Notes under the pieces: model-generated
What the model was told of the DNA's origin: nothing
The model's input: the letters and a program-made list of their open reading frames with translations, nothing else
Databases searched by the model: none
Program-made: the position numbers and the translations under genes
Source of the DNA: Dicaeum eximium
Taxonomy: Eukaryota; Chordata; Aves; Passeriformes; Dicaeidae
Direction of reading: 5' to 3'
Assembly (NCBI GenBank): GCA_013396995.1
Contig: VWZP01005263.1
Coordinates: 623,744-687,743, forward strand
Length of the DNA stretch: 64,000 nt
Part shown: positions 1-12,859 of the stretch, one piece after another
Layout: each line of letters opens with the position of its first letter
Numbering within the stretch: position 1 is the first letter of the stretch

Positions 1-2490
1 GCTTCAAGAATTATTGCATTCAGCTCCAGAGCAGCATGCTGCTGTCCCATGGGGGGCAGCTCAGAAAGCAGCAGTGGAGCTGGGGAGCTCATTGCTGCAG
101 GAGGCTGTGGTGGCCAGAGAAACGAATGGGATCCAGAGGGGACAAGGACACATGGAGAACAGAAGCCCTGGTGGTGATCAGCTTCAAATCCCCAGGTGCA
201 GCCTCAGCACTGACAACTTCCTGAACAAGGAGCACGTAGCAAAGGGAACTGCCACACCTGCAATGCCCTGTACTTCAAACTTTCTCCTATATTGGACATC
301 AGAGGGAAAATATACAGAGCCACACAGATTTTGCACAAGCCCAGGTTTTAGCTGCCTGCAAGTCTGTCTCTCCAAGAAGTGACACTGCTCCTGAGTGACT
401 CCCTCACCCTCTGCTAGAATGGGGCAAAGCTTCCAGCCCTGGTGTAGGTTCATGGCAAGCCTCAGGATGCATTTTCACCCAAAATGGGTTTTCTGAGGAA
501 TGGAAGCAGAAAGAGATATTCCCAAGCAGCTGGATGTGAGAGTATTTCAATATCCGCTCATCCAAGCTTTAATCTCTAAATTGCAAAAACATTAACATTA
601 TTGATTGATCAGACATCAATCCAACAGGAAATTTAATTAAATTAAAATGTGTCACTGAGCAGTCCTCACACTGTCACGTATAAATCTTTAGAAATAAGTA
701 GACAAAGACAGAAGGAATTGATACTATGTTCCCAGTTCAATTTATCCCCTACCATTTTATTTTCCCACTGATCCCAAGTGTCACTGATCCCCAAGACCCA
801 CAGGGGGACAGCCTCATCTGCAGGGTGTCCATCTGAGGAACTCCAGCACCAGAGTCCTCCATGTCCACTGCATGTGGGTAATTTACAGCTGAATAGGCTC
901 AAACCAGATGGATTTGGGGAAATTACCTTATTTCACACCATTGTTATGGGGCTGCCCTTAACTCAGCACTGCTTCTCCTTGTAGCAGATTTGTCCCCATA
1001 GGCAGGAGGGTCCCAGAGAAAGGCTCAGAGGTCCTGTGCATTAAATCAGTTTATTCCTGGGCTGAGCATTTTGCAGCATCCAGCAATGCCAGAGTCCCCA
1101 CCAAAGCACAGGCACGTGTGGGTAATAGCAAGGTGCTGAAATGGATGATTAAGAAACAACTCTGTACCACAACTTCTTCAGAGTACTATAAATCATTACA
1201 GCTGGCTGAATAACACAAAAAGAGATTAAGAAATATTTTCTCCAATTCATTTCTGAACAGCAGTGGGTTTGGTTTGCTGTCACTTATGACAGGATGATAT
1301 TTACTGTAATTTATTATTACCGTTGCTGCTATTCCGGCAGCCACTGGCTATCCACGAGAAAGTTTGAGAAGCTGGGAAGTTCATATAGTTGTTTTTTCTT
1401 TCTAAAGTGTTTTTTCTACCTGACAGGGTGTTGTTTTTTCCCCAACATCTGTTATTCTCCTTGCCAAGTGCCAGTGTCCTGAGGGGAAGCCAAGGGGCCG
1501 CACGTGAGCGCGCTCATGCACTGCGGGATGGGGAAGAGCAGAAGGGAAGGAGTCAGCAAATGGTGCTGGGTGAGATGTCTTTGCTTTCAATGGAGCGTGG
1601 GGAAGGAAGGAAGGGAAATCCAAATCAGTATTTACAGACATAAAAATCCAGCACTAAGCATTTTGCAGAGAGAAGGAAAACAAATATTCGGTTACCCAGG
1701 TGAGTGGTACCCACCACACTCACCATGGAGTGCACAGATTCCTGCAGACTCTCTGCCTCTCTGTCCAGCACCAAGCAACATGTGAGTGGTGCTGCCTTCA
1801 GAAACCACTTGAATTATTTCAGGGTTTGCTTCCTCTAATCTTACCAAATCCAAACTCCAATTCCATTTCTTGAGAGCATTCCTCAAAACAAATGCTGAGG
1901 TAATACCAATTGGCTTGTGACTAGATGTGAAAATAGAGCTGTCTCAGCATGGAGTCCCACAGACAGGGCACAGATTTTTGCTGTCTCCACCTCCCACTTG
2001 CAGCACAAGTACAATTTTCATGCCTCTGTCAGAAGTGCCAACCTGGGGAAGTTGCAATGAGCAAGCAAGGAGAGGAGCGATGAATTAACTTGAGAACAGG
2101 AACTGCTGCTGATAAATCTCTTAAGAATTTGATCCATAAAGGTTTAATTCTCTGTGGTCCATGATAAGGGTGGCATTTTGGGGGTCTCCAGCAGCACATG
2201 GTGTGTGTTTCGGCTCAGATGTATATCTGCTTTGCAAAGGAAAATCCCCACTGCACAGCACAGACAAAGTGAGCTCAGCTGCATGGGAAAATGGATCTGG
2301 AACTGCATTTAGAGGCAGTGATTTATATATAAATTATAAAGTGTGTCAATTCCGGACACCCATTTATATGGAGTTTGTCAGATCCAGCTCTGGAACGTGT
2401 ATTGCCTGCAGAAACCATCCAGAAAACCTAAGAGGCTGCTTTAAGCCCTGGCGTGTGAAAGGCCCCAAACCAGGATTTAATGGATTAGTA
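1..2490. other. Unique non-coding DNA, no gene seen
   Basis: About 2.5 kb of AT-leaning single-copy DNA. All frames are broken by stops. The longest open frame runs from 2161 to past the right edge of this stretch (140 codons, to 2583); its product resembles nothing I know and it enters the LINE fragment that follows. No splice-flanked coding block, RNA gene or simple repeat stands out. Confidence 0.6.
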
Positions 2491-2795
2491 AGGCTGAAAA
2501 GGACCATCACAGTCATCTGGTTTTGCTTCCTATGTAACACAGCTGAAGAACTTCACCCACTCATTTCAGTATCAAAGCCATAACTTTTGCTGAAGCTATT
2601 GCAAACCTTTAGAAAGACACTCACTCTTGATTTAGAGACTGAAAGCAATGCTCAATCCACCACATTCCTAAGCCAAATGTTCCAGCCATTGACTACTCTT
2701 GCTATTAAAAAGGCACACTTTCGGGGCAATTCTATCTAGCACCAGCTTCATACAGTCAGATCCTGCTCCATCCTTCCTTGCTGCATTAAAGAGCA
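2491..2795 (-). mobile_element. Ancient CR1/L3-like LINE fragment, 3' part, reverse orientation
   Basis: Read on the plus strand, the segment opens with the reverse complement of a CR1-type 3' end (AGGCTGAAAAGGACCATCAC), then follows the order I remember for an old amniote CR1/L3-like family: an ATCTGG-TTCCT-TAACACAG block, CTTCACCCA, a TTGATTT-AGACTGAAAG block, AATCCACCACATTCCTAAG, a TTCCA-CCATTGACTACTCTTGCT block and CATTAAAGAGC. The coding part is absent, so it is a dead 5'-truncated copy. Divergence from the consensus is substantial, which suggests an insertion that predates modern birds. The left end near 2491 is fairly clear; the right end is uncertain by some tens of bases. The LINE assignment is fairly secure, the subfamily is not. 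Confidence 0.75.
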
Positions 2796-4290
2796 GGTTA
2801 CAGTCAGGTTTAAGTTGTGTGGACTGCCCTATGAATCACTGCATGTTTTCTCAGGCAGTCTTGGAAATACACACCTGAGAAGATTTATGAATGCACAAAT
2901 TAATTGGCAACATAATTTGCAAGAGAATAACCAGGATAATCCCCTCTCTTCTGATGAAAAACTTCTGTGCATTTTTGTGTGTATATCTGCATTTTATTTT
3001 GCTTTTAATCTGATGACTCTGAGATGATATGGACAAAGAGATACAGGTAAATATGTGTCACACAGATCTCTCCCTCACAACATTAGTAGAGGCATAATTC
3101 TGTGCATCAAAGCAGAGTCTGTGTCTCATCCAGCACAGACACTGAACAATGTCCCTTTAGAAAGGGCAGAGGGTGAGAGTAGCTTTATGACACTATTGAT
3201 TTATTCTGTGCCTGCAGTTAAAAACTATACCCAGACAGACAATAAAAATAACTGCTCTAACCATATAGCAGCTTCCTGCTACTAAAATGGATTTTACACT
3301 TAAAGGCATGGAGGGCTTTTCTTTTTTTCCTTAAGTCTCAATTATGACTTTTTTCTGAATAAATAGAAATGAGAAATTGTCAGAACTGGTTTAACTCTGA
3401 TGTTGTGCATTTTTTCTGCTTGCCTCTGTGTTTAGAAAGGCCAGGATTATTTTCCCATTGCAAAGTTGTGCTGTAACTGCACTAGTAGGCACAGTAACCT
3501 GGCATTAATCATACCAGATAACATGGTGCACAACTTCTACATGAAGGAATGGGCAGTGGGAGTGGTAGTTTGGAATGGATGTATCATAAGAAATAAAATT
3601 GATTATGGTCTGTGTGGTCAACTGGATGAACTAGGATTGAGGTTGTGACCTTAGATTTGAATGATAAAATAATATCTAGAGCAGCAGAATCATCTCCTAG
3701 AAAACCTGTTTCATCCCAAGGACTCCATAGCTTTGCACACTGAGATCTGGGCAAGCTGCAGGTGCTTTGCTACACAACACTGGTGTCTTTAGCAGGTTCC
3801 TAACAGGCTTCTACTGTAATTAGCCAGTTTCCATGATAATAGGGAAGGAATCTTAAAAATGGAAGCCCTGGACAGTGTGGACATGGATGGATCAATGAAA
3901 TGTTTTAAGACCATATAAGCCTCCCTTGAGGTCTTTATCAAGATTCCTGAAGCTGCTGAAAGAAATGAAGATAGCAGGACAATGGGTCTGTGAGTTGGCA
4001 CCAGAGGCACTGGAGAGGTCTTGTCTCTCTGTACTTGTCCTGTTAGGACAGTTTTGGCTATAAATTAAATTATTCAGACCAGGGGAATTATTGATCTGAA
4101 ACTTGGGGTTTTTTTCAGATTTTTGTCAGCAGGGCTAGTTCTCTGCTCCAGTTCATTAGTTCACAAGGCAGAACCCATAGGCACAAAACACAGACAGTGA
4201 GGTGACACAAATGAAAGCCCAGAACAGAAGGGAAAATCCCAAACTATATGAAAGACAGTGAGAAAGGATGAGGTTGCCAGGTAGAGCAAG
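2796..4290. other. Unique non-coding DNA, no gene seen
   Basis: AT-rich unique sequence with open frames of at most about 75 codons on either strand and no recognisable product. No repeat or RNA gene was noticed. Confidence 0.6.
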
Positions 4291-4345
4291 GAGAGTTGTG
4301 CACCACAGCACAACTCAAGAGAGTTGTGCACTCACAGCACAAGAA
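4291..4345. repeat. Imperfect tandem duplication, two copies of about 28 bp
   Basis: Copy 1 (4291-4318) and copy 2 (4319-4345) both begin GAGAGTTGTGCA and continue with CACAGCACAA. Copy 2 has a small insertion (CACTCACAG for CACCACAG) and a short deletion near its end. The unit is not a microsatellite and occurs nowhere else that I noticed, so this is a local duplication. Confidence 0.85.
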
Positions 4346-7017
4346 TGGAGATGAGCAGCCTGGGTGCATGAGGTCACACAGTATAAGGAAGAGAGCATTG
4401 GGCTGGGAAAAAAATGCTCAGGAAAGGAAAAAAGAAAAGGAGGAGGAATCTGCTATTCAAGTGTCATTTCCTTTCCACAGGTTTTGTGATTTGGGAGATA
4501 CTGCCTGAATAACACATAATGTGAGATATTGTAATGTGATCTCCTGTCCCTGGAGATGCTCTCAGAAATTAGATTATTACATGAGCATGGCTTTTATAAA
4601 AGTGAGCAAACATTGTAATAAATGAACTTGAAGAGTGAGAAAATCAAGATTAGATTCCTCACATTTGGCTGGGGGATTTTTTCCACTTACTTATGCTCTG
4701 TGATAAAGCTTAGATACATTAATTAACTTGCTTTAAAATTGACTTATTGAATATGTTTGGAAGATACATTTTTGTTTCAATCTGTAAAACATACAAATAG
4801 GAATGTTTACACAGAAAATGACCCTGTGGAAATTGTATACTTCCACCCTAAAGACAGAAGACTTTTTTCAGCTTTGTTTTCACATGTCCTTTTGGTGGTT
4901 CTGGCATTGGAAACTTCATTTCTTGCAGTGGGGGTCATTGTCTTCTGAAACCCTCATGGGACACGACACTGAAAACAGGAGTCTGATTTCTCTGATTTTC
5001 ATGTAATGGTCAACAGAAAATATCTAAGATGGGAGTTAAAATTTTCCTTTCAGCTACAGGGTCCATTGTTAATCTTCACTGGATCTTCAACTCCTCTGGC
5101 CAAGCCAGGATCTGGCCCTTAAATGCTTACACACAGCTCCTCCCTCACCCAGGATTTGTCACACAATTTCAAGAGTACAATTTCCTGATGAATCACTCCT
5201 CTCTGTTCTTTACACCTCACTTTTACTTTTATTACTTTTTGGGAGCATGATTGTTTTACAGCCTTTCAATCATCTGTCTCTTCTGAGGGCTCCAAATGTT
5301 TAAGCAGTTTCAAACCCATGTGGTTTTAGCTCAGCTCTCAGAGCAGGGTGCTGTGGGACCCCTGTGCAAAGACATCCCAGATGGCTCCCAAATCCCAACT
5401 GCATGGATGGCTGCTCCCCACCTCCCTCCAGGCCTGCATGGCTCAAGAGCAGCTCAGACAGGACCCAGCTTTAAATGGGAGTTCATGGCTCATTGAAGAA
5501 GGTTGCACCAGAACTTTGTCAGCCTGTGGTGAATTTTCATCCCTCTGGCTGGGATGCTTAACTGGGAGAAGAATTTCTCTCTGAAAGTCCCAACAGCTCT
5601 GCAATGTTGGAAAAAATCTTTATGGGGGAGTGATCCCTTCTGGTGCTTTTCAAAGCCTGCTCTTCAGAGTAGCAGATATATTTATATTGGAGGTGGGTTG
5701 CTAAGTACAGTAACTACTCCACAGGAGCCAGGCACAACAAACCAGCTCCTCAGGTTTGATGCTGTGCTCAAGCACAGCTCCATGAGTGTGGATGGCTCCA
5801 CAGCTCAATAATTGTGACTAAACATGAATCCTGGGCAGGGAATTATTTAAGGCAGCTGTGGCACCCAAGGGTTTGTGCAGTGAAGGTGCTCTGCAGGAGC
5901 TGGTCTCTCACAGAAGCAATGAATAGAATGATGAGTTTTATCAGGGAACCATTCTTGATGTCTGCTGGTACAGGTCAGAATACTGGGTATGTCTTTGGTG
6001 ACACAATAGATAATGAGCCATGGAATAATGAGTCATGGCCTAATCAAAGGGCAAAAGGCCATGTCTTACCTGGTGTGGCCCCACATTGTAGATTTACTTC
6101 ACTTATGCAATGTGAGCACTTCAAAAACTTTTGCCAGAACCAAATCCTAGAATTTTTCTGGTTCTGGGATTTTATGCTACATCTAGGAGCTGTTTCAGCA
6201 CAGCACATTTCTGGGGGATGAAGCAAATGCATTCTGCCTCATCCAGTCCCCCTAAAACATCAGTGAAAGAGAAGCAGATACATTGCATCTTCCTGCACTT
6301 CTAGCGGAAAGTTTCATTTGGGAAAGAAACAGGCTGAACAGAAAAAATAAGAGGTAAAGCTGGGAGATCTGAGTGGCTGTGACTGTTTGGAACTTAGCAA
6401 GCTGGTCTTTGAGAAGTACACTGTCCACTAGCTGGATGCCAATTGCCAAGAGATGCTATCAGTTGATTAAAACACAGCCTGCCAGCTTCCTGCTTGATAA
6501 AACTAAGTACAATCTGATTGGGAATTCTCAAATCCATTACAGAATGGCTAGTCCATCACGTAAATCAGGGTACACCACTTCCCCATGAATCATCAACATA
6601 CTTTGGTAATATATTTGCAGCAGCTAAACCCTGACAAAAGCACTGATAGTTCATCAAAAAGGTCCCTGAGCTCCGGATCCTGGGGGTGGGAAATGGCAGG
6701 ACCGTGAGGGTTTCCTGTTGTTGCCTGCTCAGATGGGTGAAGGTCATTTCCTCTCCTCTCTCACGCAGAAGAAGCTGAACCCTCAACCTCTGAAGGTGTG
6801 TCCATGAGCTCCCAGAAACAACAGCCAGCCCATGCAAGGAGCCCTCTCCTGCAGGGCCACACTGACAAGAGTCACTCCCCAAAGAGGAGTGCTGGTCTCT
6901 ACATTTCCCTCCTGGCAGGTAAATAAGTTAATCCCAGGCTGCAGAGGGAAAAAAAAAAGTCATGAGCTATTGCAAATCAGTCTTACCCTTTATTTCTTCT
7001 GCATGCTGTAACACAGA
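4346..7017. other. Unique non-coding DNA, no gene seen
   Basis: Single-copy DNA. The longest open frame is 5814-6221 (135 codons) on the plus strand; it has no recognisable domain and lies in unremarkable sequence. No clear exon, RNA gene or transposon was seen. Confidence 0.55.
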
Positions 7018-7062
7018 TTAAAAAAATAATAAAAAAAGAAAAAACAAAACCACCAAAAACAC
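7018..7062. repeat. A-rich low-complexity tract
   Basis: Almost entirely A with scattered T, G and C (AAAAAATAATAAAAAAAG, then AC-rich). It could be the tail of a retroposed sequence read on the plus strand, but no element body is recognisable upstream. Confidence 0.7.
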
Positions 7063-10000
7063 AAGGCTGCAGAGCCAGGCCAGCATTCCTGCAGAGGAAG
7101 GAAGGGGCATGCTGCCAACCCGTTAAGGATAATCCACTAATGGGTGGAGTGTTTAAAAAAAGCCCTCTTTTGTTGGCTTTTTGGAGGGTTTTGTATCTGC
7201 TGAGTTGGAGGTGGGTGCCCAACCCCAGACACCCAACAGTGTTTGAACATCAGCGGCAACATATCCTTGATCATCCCAATGTGACAGATGGAAGTGTTAT
7301 TCAAGGAATTGCTGTGGGACACTTGCTAGCTAAATAACAACACTGAAATACCAGAGGAACAAGTCAACCCCAGTAAAACCATAAAATCTTCATTCCCTAA
7401 CAGAAAAAAGATCTTAAGAGTGGAACAAACTGATACAAAATCTGAAGAAAGTGAGCAAATGCAATGAAATTTGGAGGCCATTTATTACTTATCAGGTAAA
7501 CAGCAGATTATAATGAAATAATGAAGCCAGAAAGATAAGTCCTAATCATTGGAATTCTCAGATAATGCCTTGATAGGTGCTGTTATCCTCCAACTCCAGC
7601 ACTTCCCATCCATGTCCTTTTGCATTCTCTCTCCATGTCCCTCCTTTGGTTCTCCTTCCACTTCTTTTTTTTTTTAGTTTTCTGTTATAATTAAACACTG
7701 TAAGATCTACTAATGAAATGTATGGATAATACAACACTTTCTTGTAAAATGTCAATACATTATCTGGTGTAAAGTCAGTGTAACACCATCTCTGGTCTCA
7801 ATAAATTTTATTTACAAGAAAATACATAAGCAGGAGACAAATATCTACTGTTTGCACAGTTTCACAAACATTAACTATAATATAAGGAGTTGTTTGTGCT
7901 CTCCCTTAAACTGCTGGGTGTCAAAAATGTCTCTCCAGAACTGAGACTGACTTGGAATAGGTGAAGTAAAGCAGACATTCACAGGCACAGTTTCCTCATT
8001 TGAATTAACACAAAGTCAGAGGACAAAGAGGCTCCCAAAATTCTGTCCTTGTGGTTCAAATTTGAATATATGTTTTTAAAGCTGGCCAAGGAACTGAAAT
8101 TATACCTCATGTAATTAAGTTCCAGTAATTTGAGCGGAAAGTAGTCCTGGGAAAGTTAGCAGGCTAGAAACATTATGGGAAAGAAGATATATTGGATTTT
8201 TTGTGCCATTCCTATCACATCAGAAGTCCATAAAGAGGAAATTCAGGGTAAGTCAAGAGTTTTCAGTCTCTGGTGTGCAGACCACAAAGGTCCATGGACC
8301 AAACCACACAAGCAGCTGGTTAGGTGGTGTGTCCCCACCTGAAGTTTTCAGTGTCTCTTCAAGTTTTCTGTACAGGACCGTGACACTGCCCCGAAGTCTC
8401 CATCCTCAGGGGTGCTGCTGCCTTCTTCTCAAACTCACGTGGCTTTTCTCTCTGCTCCTTACACACACCAGCAGTCCTGGCTTACCTCCTGCTGCTGCAG
8501 AAACTTTTGGCCTCCTCATGGTGCAGATTTATAAGCAGTGTCATCTCCTCTGCATCCAGGCGTCACCACTCCGGCTCTTCTGGGAGACTAAGGTTGGAAA
8601 TTGGAAAAGGGATCACAAAAAGTGATAAAAGTAGAAGTAAAAAAGATCAGCAGCAAGGAGGAACAGCTACAGAAGACCAGGCAGTTACTAAACTAAAAAG
8701 GAAAATGAGCCAGGAGAAGCCTTGGTGGAAGAAAGAGAAGTAGTGGTTCAAGAGCTGCCAGTCACCAGCCAAAAAAGGTGCCACATAAAGCAGATGACCC
8801 TCTCTAAAGCACAAGCCCCACTCCAGGCCGGTATTGGACCTCTGAGAAGTTTGACATCCTTCCTCTTGCAAAGCAGGGTGACAGACACCCTGAAGGACCT
8901 TGTAATGGTACGGCTGCCCCTTGGATCAGAGCAGTGTGTCCCACCAAGCCCTGGCTTGCCTTTGGAGAGAACTCCACACTGTCTCTCCTCTGGAAGAAAT
9001 ACGTGTGCATTGAAGCTGCTCTGCAGCTGCAGCAGTGCCCAACAAATGGAGACAGCCAGGGGAGTGCTGCAAAACCACCCAATGGAGACACAGTGTAGGC
9101 AGAGCTGAAGCATAACCCAAGAGAAACAAGGCTACTGTCAGCTGCCTCAAACTCACTCAATATACCTGGGGAAAACTGTTGGGGATATAGAACGTTGAAC
9201 ATAAAAACGTTGAAAACAGAATTTTTTTGCAACACGCTACTATTTTAGGTCATGCTGTACCTTCAACATTTGCAGATACTTCAGCTAACATCAATGTGAT
9301 CTGTACTTAACAAACAGTGAAACACACAGTGTGCCCAACGATGACTGAATTACTCAGGAGGAACTACAATTGATAAGACAATGATTTATGGACCTATTGT
9401 TTTCTAGGTTCTTGTAAATAATCCTAATTGGTGTTAATCATCCACCCTCTGCTTTGTGTTATCACCAAGCAAAGTACATTTCCTAAAGAAGCTATTTAGG
9501 GGCATAATCCTTCTGAAAGGCAAGACAGCTATTGACTTCCACAGGACCTGCACTGAGGTGCTCAACGAGGGAAAACAACTCTGGAATATGAGCAAAACAC
9601 ATCGCACTGTCCTTCCATGCTTGCATTGAAGAGTTTCCAATGAACTTATGGTAAATTCAGTGTGTCCCAGTAATCCCTTCCACGTGGGCTTCATGCAGTG
9701 ACTCTCCAGCCTTTCTTCCAGCTCAGAAATGCACCACACAGGACGTTCATGTGCTGATGTTTATTTGCTGCCAGTATGCAGCTCCTGCCTGCATCCCCTT
9801 GCCATGGGCTGGCTGTGTCAGACCTGACAAAGGCTGCTTTGGAAGAGCAGACACCTGCACCAGGACCTGTCTCTGATTTTATTGTTGTGCCTGAAAAAGT
9901 GCTTTGATCTTTTGGTGCTTCACTGTTTGTCACGCCATGCCCTTGTCACGAGGGAGCCATGGAACTCAAGACCTCCTTCCCTGCTGGTTTTAGGTGTAAG

Positions 10001-10281
10001 GTTTGGTGGGCTCAGTTTTAGCATACAGATGAGCTTGCTTGACCTTAACAGGTCTGCACTTTAAATAACACTTAAATAGCATTCTAGAGGGTGCAGTCAC
10101 ACACTGCTTGCTTACGTAAACTACAAGGAAACCAGACAGCTTTTCAATTTGTGTATCAAAGAAAAGGAGATTTACACATAAAAGGGTGAATTATTTTGAT
10201 TTGTAGTTTTCAAGACACTATACATTCTCCAACATAAATGCTCCCTTGTCTCTGCTTTCTGATAGTTCATATCAGGTTCAG
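7063..10281. other. Unique non-coding DNA, no gene seen
   Basis: About 3.2 kb. Between 8.2 and 9.2 kb several overlapping frames on both strands stay open for 100-143 codons. Having several open frames on the same bases argues for locally low stop density rather than a coding exon, and none of the products is recognisable. Confidence 0.55.
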
Positions 10282-10440
10282 TGGCCTAGATTTTCAAAAG
10301 TGGTAATTTTGGAGGCCAATATTCCTCAGTGCCAACTCAAGGTGCCTTAAAGAGACCAGATATTGCTGAGATACTCTGTATTTTTGGTAAATAGGGCCAT
10401 TTTAGCACCTCTCAAACTTGACACCCCAAAGTGACAGTGT
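10282..10440 (+). repeat. Decayed ancient amniote interspersed repeat
   Basis: The segment starts GGCCTAGATTTTCAAAAGTG and continues with TGGTAATTTTGGAGGCC, CAACTCAAGGTGCCTTAAAG and a GACCAGAT block. This order matches a repeat I remember as very abundant in turtle and crocodilian genomes, where it carries ATTTTCAAAAGTG, TTTTGGGTGCC and ACTTGAGACACCTTAAAGGGGCCTGA-like blocks. I cannot give the family name with confidence. It has no coding capacity and the ends are approximate. Confidence 0.6.
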
Positions 10441-11530
10441 GACCAATCCTCAGGGGTGAGCTGTCCTGAGGAATGACACTTTCCTCCACCACACCATCCC
10501 TTCCACTGACACCGGTCCTCACAGGATCATACCCCCACCACCATTAAAGATTCCTGCAGAGTCAACATCACCAGTTCTTTGTGGCATTCTCAACCACCAA
10601 GCATTCTAAATAATCTACAAAAAGAGCTCATTTCCTCAACCATATCACCTTTTAAGTAGCTATAAGAGAAAAGTCTTCTAAGGCATGAGGCTGGATAGCC
10701 AAAATCTAGCTATATGGTATTTGAGGGAGAGGAGGGGAGAAACCCTATCCCATTATCTGCATTATCCCGTTATCTTTGGATGTCTTCCATGTACTTGGAA
10801 AAGCAATGCCCCATTCTTGAGGCTTCACATTGCAGCCACTGCCTTTTTGGCAGAAGAAGGGTGGATGTGGCTCCCTTCAAAGTCAATCAATGTCACATCT
10901 TTAATCAATCTAGAAGGTCACCACTGCACTTCCATCAAAAAGAGTTGGGTACAATTCTCGCTGAGTCCTGATTGTTTGTGGGGAACTCAGGTTGCAGTGG
11001 GTGTTGGAAAAAGTCTTTTCTGGCCCTTACCTCAGCACATCTTCTATTCCTAGGCTCTTTGTAAGAGTTTAAGATCAAATGAGAATTATACCCAGGACTC
11101 TGAGATACAGTGGTGCAGGAGGATGTGTAGTGAAACCTCAAAATACAGCAAAGTGACTTAGCTTCGTGTTTCTTTATGGCTGTGAACACATCCAGCTTTG
11201 CTGTGAGGTTCAGAAAGCTTGGGGAGCTTTTGTGTGAAGGCAGGTCACATTTTGAGCAAACTCACAATGATTTTGAGTTTCACATTACAATCATCTATGA
11301 AGTGTTATTGTTCATGGGGGATGTCTGTGAGTGGTCATGAAACAGGAGTCTATTGCATTTCAGGGAACTGTGACTAGGAGGGAGGATCATGGCAAGGCAC
11401 ATGTCAAAACCACTCAAACTTGAAGTCAGGACCCCTCACACAAACACACCCATCAATTCAAAACACTGAATCTGTTCAGCCAGAAAATTCTTCCCCCAGG
11501 CTGGAGTAATTTCATTCCCATCCTGGTACA
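10441..11530. other. Unique non-coding DNA, no gene seen
   Basis: Unique sequence. Plus-strand frames at 10685-11053 and 10714-10971 overlap each other in different phases and give unrecognised products, so neither is called. Confidence 0.55.
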
Positions 11531-11607
11531 ATTGGAGCAGGATCCAAAGCCCAGTAAAGTCAAGGGTAGAATTTCCATTGATTTCTGAGGAGCCTGGATC
11601 AGATCCT
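11531..11607 (+). repeat. Decayed ancient amniote palindromic repeat
   Basis: The segment reads GGAGCAGGATCCAAAGCCCA, then AAAGTCAAGGG, then CCATTGATTTCTGAGGAGCC and TGGATCAGATCC. This is the pattern of a repeat frequent in non-avian sauropsids, in which a GTCAATGG arm faces a CCATTGACTTC arm and the element ends near a GGATCAGGCC-like block. Several substitutions from that pattern are evident. The family name is uncertain. Confidence 0.55.
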
Positions 11608-12030
11608 ACATCACATTGTCACACTGCAGCAAAACCCAGCCGTGTTGCAGTGTACCCACCTGCTCTCCAAAGTCTCAGCTCTGGCCTTTCAAATCCATTG
11701 CAGGTACAATCTACGTTATTCCAGCATTTACTTGGTGCAAGGCTAAATAAATACTGTTTTATCAAAATTAGCAATACTGCTCCTCATTAGTAAATTAGGC
11801 CAACGAATGCATACCTTTTACTAGGATAATTTCTCTCTTCAAGTCAAAACCAAGTGTCAAAATCCCTATTCTATCCATCAGCCCAGTGCCCTCCTGCACC
11901 AGCTGTGAACTAGGACTGGCTAAAGACATATAGAAAAGTGAATGAAGATCTTACAATGTTTTTAATGAGGCTTCTTTTACAATAATTCAACAAAATCTGA
12001 CTAGGGAAGGGATCAACAGCTTTTATGTAC
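11608..12030. other. Unique non-coding DNA, nothing notable
   Basis: AT-rich sequence with no long open frame, repeat or RNA gene that I can see. Confidence 0.55.
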
Positions 12031-12114
12031 ACAGAAAGAAAGTAGGGAAGAAGGAAAGCAAAAGGAAGGCAGGCAAGAAGGGAGGGAGGAAGGAAGAAAG
12101 GAGGGGAGGAAGAC
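12031..12114. repeat. Purine-rich GGAA/GAAA tract
   Basis: Roughly 84 bp of A and G with only a few pyrimidines, built from GGAAG, GAAA and GGAGG words without a fixed period. It is a degenerate polypurine tract. GGAA is also the core of ETS-factor sites, but nothing else here supports a regulatory role. Confidence 0.8.
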
Positions 12115-12859
12115 TCTTTGTTTCATTTATTAATACTTCATATTGACAAGTCACAAAACCACAAAAACACAAAAAACCTTCTTTAACCTTTGCCTGTTCT
12201 CAGCAAAATCACCCACCTACAAATTAAAATCCCCTCCAGACATTGCTGAAATTACTTTCTTAGGCAGTTCTGTAATGTAAATTGTTCTGCACACCAAGAA
12301 ATTATTTCAAAAATAAGATGCAGAGATTTTTTTCCTTGTGTGCAAATCAAACCAGAGGTCTATATCTGAGAGGAATTTCTGGGAAGAACAAATAATCTTC
12401 CGCAGCCAGTACTAGAATAGGTGCCCTAAACAAACCTCCAGAAGGAGCATAATGAGGCAATGATTTATTGTGTGCTACGCGAGTCTCACTGCTGTGAGTG
12501 TGTTGTAAGAACCAGAGAAAGGGAGAGGCAGTAATCATCCAGCCTCCTCCTCCTCCTCTTCATGTGTTTCTGGATGTTACCTGCTCAGGATATGAGTGTG
12601 ACACCGAGACAGGGCTGCAGCCTCCCTGAGCTGCAGGATTGGCAAATGGTCTCTGTGCTGCAACATCTTGTCTCGAATTTACGGCACCATCTCCCACTGC
12701 CTAAAAAATAATTTAAAAAATCTGCATATGGATATTCTGAAACTTTGCACAAATATAAAATGTCATTCATGTTGGATGTGTTATTGCTCGGTGTGTACGG
12801 AAAAGGATTTTCAGGAATGTTGCCATCAGCAGGCAGAATCCTGGATATTTCAGAATGAA
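12115..12859. other. Unique non-coding DNA, nothing notable
   Basis: Mixed-composition unique sequence with a short TCC triplet run near 12541-12560. The longest frame (12585-12893, minus strand, 102 codons) is unrecognised and extends into the hairpin that follows. Confidence 0.5.
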
